Of a DNA stretch of 22,090 nucleotides, positions 17,301-22,090 are shown piece after piece; position 1 is the stretch's first letter, and each line of letters begins with the position of its first letter. The stretch is from positions 1 to 22,090 of the forward strand of contig CAAFWB010000039.1 in assembly GCA_900766395.1 (NCBI GenBank). The letters run 5' to 3'. The DNA is from Clostridia bacterium. GTDB taxonomy: Bacteria > Bacillota > Clostridia > Christensenellales > UBA1242. The translations under genes were made by a program, and so were the position numbers. The notes below the pieces were generated by a model. The model did not search any database. It had not been told where the DNA came from and saw only the letters and a list, made by a program, of their open reading frames with translations.

Positions 17301-20300
17301 AATGTATAGCTTGATGGAGAAGTTGAACCCTTTGTTCCACCATTCATTGCATATTCCACAGCATATTTATTAACTGACCATTGAGCGTAGAGAGTTATAT
17401 TGTTTGCATTTTGCCATTGCTTGATCGCACCAGTAAAGCCAGTCGCACTTGCAACAAGCGAACCATTTGCATCTGCAACTTTAACTCCGCCAGATGTAGA
17501 AGAATACCAACCTACAAAAGTATAGCCCAAACGTTGTGGAATTGGAGTGTAAACGGAAAGCGTGCTGTCATACACAGCATTTGCGTATGTTGGAGATTTA
17601 CGGCTGTCTGCAAGTGTGTATTTTGAATATGATCCAGCATTAGAACTTGTATAACCTGTTGATCCAGCATAATTCCAATATTTTTCATAAATTGAAGCAC
17701 CATCTGCTTGGAATGTGATGGAATATGTGTTTGGTGTCCAATGAGCAACCGCAACAGTGTTATATGCGGGACATTTTGCAGAAGATATAGTGTCTTTAGT
17801 GTAATAATTGGAACTATTGAAGATTGAAACGTAACTAATTTTTCCTTTGAAATATGATCCCGCTGGAGAAGATGAAGAACCTGCTTCAGCACCAACAAGA
17901 ATTGAATTGCTTGCGTGATATCCAATTTTGCCAGAAGAGAATTTTGCCGATTTCCCAACACCTATGCCATCAATATACAATCTCGCATACTCGCCATCAA
18001 AATTTGCAACAAATGTATGCCATCCACTTGCCAAGTTCGCAAATGAAATGTTTGATTTTGCCACTTTGTAACCAACTCCACTATCGTAAATAGCGAATTG
18101 AAGGTAATCACCACCTTGTTCAAGATTCCAACCGCCACCCTCTGTGCAAGAAATTATTCTCATGCCATTTTTATATTGAGTCCAGTCGTCCATATAAGCT
18201 CGAGCCATAACCGTGATTCTGTCGGTATACATATAAGTTCTGCCAAGATTAACATAATCTGAAGAACCATTGAAAGTTTTTTCATCAATCAAGCGCTTTC
18301 CGACTCTCCAACCAACATATGTGTATCCCGTTTTTGAAGGGACGTCAAATGTCCCATAAGGTTGATCATAAACAACATTTTTTGTTTTTAAATTTGATCT
18401 GTTGTTTTCATCCAACGTCATCACATATGTATTTGCCGTCCAGACAGCATACAAATCAACAATATCACTTTGCTTTGCAGAAAGATTTGTGACGCTCTCT
18501 TCGTTTTTGTATACGATATTTCCATTTGCACTTGTTGCCCAACCTGCAAACGTGTAACCTGTTCTTGAAAAACCATTTGCTGTCAATTTTTTTGCAGCAT
18601 CATATGTATGTGTCGAACTTGCTGTTGCTCCACTTGTTGCACCATTGCCGTTATATCTAATTGTGTATGTTATTGGTGCAAATGTCACGCTGATCGCGTG
18701 ATCTGCGGTAACATTTCTAAAAGTATAATAATCACTATTTCCAGCTTGAACTGTCGAAGTGATTGCATTTCCACCATCAACTTGATATGTTGAAACGCGA
18801 TAACCTTCATTTGGTTTCATTTCAACAGTTGCGGTTGATCCCCAATCAACGGTCATCGACTCTGTGATTGTTCCATGTGCATTTGCAGTTGACGTTGTGA
18901 TTTTGAACTGTTTAATCTCCCAAATCGCATAAAGCCAACCATCTTCTTTTCCAAATACATCCGAATAAATTTTTCCAGTTAAATTGCCTTGACCACTTCC
19001 ATCGGACATTGTGTTCCATCCTTTAAAAGTATAGCCTGTTCGAACTGGGTTCGGCGATATCAATGTTATCGTTTGCTTGCTGAAAGCATTGTATTCTTGC
19101 GTTTTTGATGAATCTCCATCTGCAAAATCTCCGCCATTTGGGTCATAAGTAAGTGTTCTTTGAGTTGATTCAAATTGACAACTGATGACATGGTTTGCTG
19201 TGATTTTTGAAAAAGTGTAGGTATAAGGTTTTGAAACATCAACTCCAGAAAGATTGATTGCTTCGCCGTCAACAATGATGGTTGAAATCACGTGTTTTTC
19301 GTTAGGCGTGTAAGTAACCTCATGACTTTCGCCCCAGTTCTTGATTGTTGTGATTTGATTTGGTGACATTGTTCCACCCTCACCAACAGAACTAACAATT
19401 GTGAAAGTGACGACTTCAAAGGACACTTCAATTTCGTGATTTGAGCGAATGTTTGAAAAAGTATATTCGGCATTTTCTTTGGCTTTTGCATTAGACACGC
19501 CATCAATCAAAACATCTTTAATAACATGACCATCGCTTGGAGTGATAACAAATGTCACATTGCTTCCATAAGCATAATCAGCACTTTCACTTGGATCAAT
19601 TTTTCCATTTTCTCCACAAATGACTGTAATCTTGAACACTCTTTGCTCAAATTCTGCTGAAATTGTGTGATCTTTTTGAATGTCGACAAACTCATAACTT
19701 TGCGCTGCACCATCTGCTGCAGTAACCGCAATCTCGACGCCATCAACCAAAATTGATTTAATTTTGTATCCCGTATCTGGACTTATGACATAACTTGCAC
19801 TTGAACCAAGTGAATAAATGACTGAACCGCTTGGCGAGATTGTTCCATGTTCTCCCGCAGTTGAGGTAATGACTGCATCATGGAATTTTTCCCAGACCGC
19901 ATTTTTGTAATAGGCTTTTCTGTCAATGTTGCCCAAGAAGAACATAAAAGCATTTTCAGCAAAACCCTTTCCATTGAGTTTTGATATATATTCGTCAAAG
20001 TGACTTTCGTCCAAAATGTTAACTTTGAGGTCACTAGTCGTTCCTGCAAATGAATTTGACGCAACTGACAAAGTTGAAAGGTTTGAGTCATTAATAAAGT
20101 TGATTGTTGCAAGCCCTGAACAATTTGCAAACGCATTTGCCCCAATTGCTTGAACTGTGTTTGGCAAGCTGACGTCAACCAAAGACGAACAATCTTTGAA
20201 AGCACCATCACCAATTGATGTAACAACCGTGCTTTCAAGTCCTGTGAGTTGTGAAAGAGATGAGCATCCTTCAAACGCATTCGCTCCGATTGTTGCGAGT

Positions 20301-22077
20301 TTTGATTTGAATGTGACACTTGTGAGTGCCGAGCAACCAGAAAAGGCACCGTCACCCAAAGTCAACAATGTTTGTGGGAATATAACGTTTGTGAGTTTTG
20401 TGCAACCAGAGAAAGCACCACCAGCGATTGAGGTCACTTTTGCGCTTTGAAGTCCGCCAACTCGGGTCAATTCTGAACAACTTGCAAACACTTGCTCGTC
20501 AATAATTTCCAAAGTTTCAGGAAGTTCAATTTGAATCAAACTTGAATACCAGAATGTCCACTTTTCAAGCCTTGAAACGCTTGTGCCCGCAAAGTTTTTA
20601 ACCTCTGTGATTCCAGAGAACATAAACACCGCTTGACCCACTGTTTTCAAAGTTGATGGCACTGTCACTTGTGTGAGAGCGGAGCAACTGTTGAAAGCGG
20701 AAGCACCAAGTTCTTTAAGCTTTGTGTCTTCAAGATTAATTGTTTTTAAAGCAGTCCCAACAAAAGCACTTTCTCCAATTCTAACAAGGTTCACAGGCAA
20801 AATGACTTCCTCAAGTTGTGAGCAACCACCAAAGCAATCATTTGGAATTTCACTAATACTTGTTGCGTCAAGATTTGTGACTTTTGCCAAAGTACCACAA
20901 CCTGAAAATGCTGCTTTACCCAAAATTTGAAGTGATGTCGGAGCTCTAAAAGTTGTGAGAGCCGAATCAGACTTAAATGCATTTTCTCCAATGCTTGTCA
21001 CAAAATCACTCATCGAAACTCCAACAAGCCCCGAACAGTTTGCAAAAGCATTTTTGCCAATTTTGGATGTTTGGCGTGGGAGTGTCACAAATTTCACTGT
21101 GTTGTTTGTTCCGTCAAATATATTGACTGCTGAATCTGCAATTGCGGACACATTTTTTGGAACAACAACATAGTTTTGTGCTGTTTGATAATTTGAAGAA
21201 GGCGTGAGATAAATAGCATAAAGAGTCGTTGTTCCGCTCGTGTTTGGAACGTCATACCAATATCCCAAATCATATCTATCACCATTTTGTCCCTGCTCGT
21301 TATCTGCAGAGTCTGTGCTGTAATAATAAAACTCTTTGCCGCTTTTTGTTGGCTCGTTGCCTTCAAGCATGAATTTTGTTTGGTCGCCATTATAGACAAC
21401 ATTTGGTTGTTCACCTGCGCCGCCGTTAATGTCGAGGACAATGTAATCACTGACAAATTCAGCCGAAACTTCAACTGCTCCCGTAATTCTTTTAAGCAAA
21501 TATTCATTTGCCGCGCCAACCGGGTCGCCATTAATCAAAATGCGTTTGAGAACATAGTTTTTGTTTGCTGTGAAATGCATAACCAAATCACTGCCCCAAT
21601 CAACCATTTGAGTTTCAGGGGTTATTATTCCGCCCTCACTTTGAACAACAGTCACCAAAACTTTTTGATTTTCAAAAGTTGGATATAATGTGAGGTTTTG
21701 TGTTATGTAGTTTAGTTGTTCATTTGTTATGTTTGCACCACTTCCATCTTCACGAGTATTCCAACACAAGAACACTTCGCCTTCTGCTGTTGTGACTTCT
21801 GGAATGGTTGCTTTGCCACCATAATTTATGGTTTGGGTCGAGAGAGTTGTTCCATTTTGTTTAAACTCAACTTTGAATGTCCCAGACTTGGTCGTCTCTG
21901 TTGCATTTTTGTCAAACGATTTGTTTATCTCTGAAAAGTCGGTTGTGTTTGAAAAGTTTGATGCGAGAGAACTTTGAACAATGATTTCGCAGGAAACAAA
22001 CTCATCATCTCCCAACGCTCCTTGCATTTCGGGGACAATTGCATCAACCTGATTTAAAAAAACATAAACTTCACCCG
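13724..22077 (-). CDS. Giant modular surface protein with C-terminal Hint domain, 5'-truncated
   Basis: At least 2783 aa are encoded; the frame is still open at the adapter, so the true start lies outside. ATG 22027 has no ribosome site, and 16 in-frame codons precede it. Alignment with the downstream giant (EFKQNG at residue 70 against TFKDHN at residue 221) suggests about 150 residues are missing, including a SipW-type signal. Domains in order: Listeria-Bacteroides repeat (65-135); InlB-type repeat (138-210); shared module (212-313); long BspA-type LRR block (about 314-710); three InlB-type repeats (about 735-975); alternating Listeria-Bacteroides and InlB repeats with GYTF.GW signatures; a LamG-like domain (about 1262-1436) inside one such repeat; further GYTF repeats; a CBM4/9-like beta-sandwich (about 1925-2065) inside another; a further beta-rich domain (about 2265-2430); and the Hint domain from Cys2566. 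It probably acts at the cell surface in binding glycans or cells. It is the first visible gene of the operon. Confidence 0.9.
21137..21442 (-). repeat. 102-codon module shared by both giant genes, copy B
   Basis: This copy encodes IVLDINGG through KNVSAIA with the same internal motifs as copy A (10921-11226) and the same length. The most similar DNA is around 21310-21360, matching 11095-11145. It also precedes an LRR block. Confidence 0.9.
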
Positions 22078-22090
22078 AGATCGGAAGAGC
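22078..22090. other. Illumina adapter remnant at right contig end
   Basis: AGATCGGAAGAGC is the universal Illumina adapter start. It cuts the giant gene in mid-codon (last genomic bases 22076-22077), so the 5' end of that gene is an assembly break and not a biological truncation. Confidence 0.97.

Noticed and set aside
19783..20355. 190-aa minus-strand frame, and similar frames at 10872-11354 and 8820-9218
   Set aside because: These are out-of-frame shadows of the giant genes, low in complexity (Gln/Leu/Ser-rich) and without ribosome sites or recognisable motifs.
22025..22027. ATG at 22027 as the real start of the upstream giant
   Set aside because: There is no Shine-Dalgarno sequence, the frame continues to the adapter, and the downstream homolog has about 150 more residues plus a signal region before the aligned point.

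Overview
This is a 22.1-kb A+T-rich bacterial contig, most likely from a low-GC Bacillota (Firmicutes-type) organism seen in a metagenome. The reasons are strong AGGAG-type ribosome sites, near-perfect TTGACA/TATAAT promoters, Lys-rich single-membrane-anchor N-termini, a lipoprotein signal, a SipW-type N-terminus and giant surface proteins built from InlB/Listeria-Bacteroides and BspA-type repeats. No taxonomic marker is present, so this placement is an inference. Both ends are Illumina adapter sequence (1-22 and 22078-22090), so the window is a whole contig whose two terminal genes are cut by the assembly.

Layout from left to right. A 3'-truncated dapB (lysine/diaminopimelate pathway) reads leftward from 643. 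Back to back with it, a lipoprotein gene reads rightward (727-1473). A bidirectional hairpin terminator at about 1483-1515 separates it from the rest, all of which is on the minus strand. Two paralogous membrane-anchored proteins of unknown function follow (1522-2550, 342 aa; 2661-3992, 443 aa). Each has its own consensus promoter with a 16-bp spacer, and the second is followed by a hairpin terminator at 2614-2640.

The remaining 18 kb (4060-22077) is a two-gene operon for giant modular surface proteins. The upstream, 5'-truncated gene (13724-22077, at least 2783 aa) combines BspA-type leucine-rich repeats, InlB-type and Listeria-Bacteroides repeats, LamG-like and carbohydrate-binding-like modules, and ends in a C-terminal intein/hedgehog-like Hint domain. 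The downstream gene (4060-13713, 3217 aa) starts 10 nt after the upstream stop. It begins with a SipW/TasA-type N-terminus and carries InlB repeats, three LRR blocks, two tandem LamG-like domains, about five MBG-type Ig-like domains and a C-terminal right-handed beta-helix of Pmp-type GGxI repeats.

The two giants share their N-terminal architecture and a 102-residue module of identical length, so they look like duplicated and reshuffled partners. They probably act together outside the cell in adhesion or matrix formation. The most interesting element is the Hint domain: it keeps the catalytic Cys and His but lacks the terminal His-Asn needed for splicing. It could cleave itself or attach the giant protein covalently to a nucleophile at the cell surface, and neither giant shows an LPXTG-type anchor.
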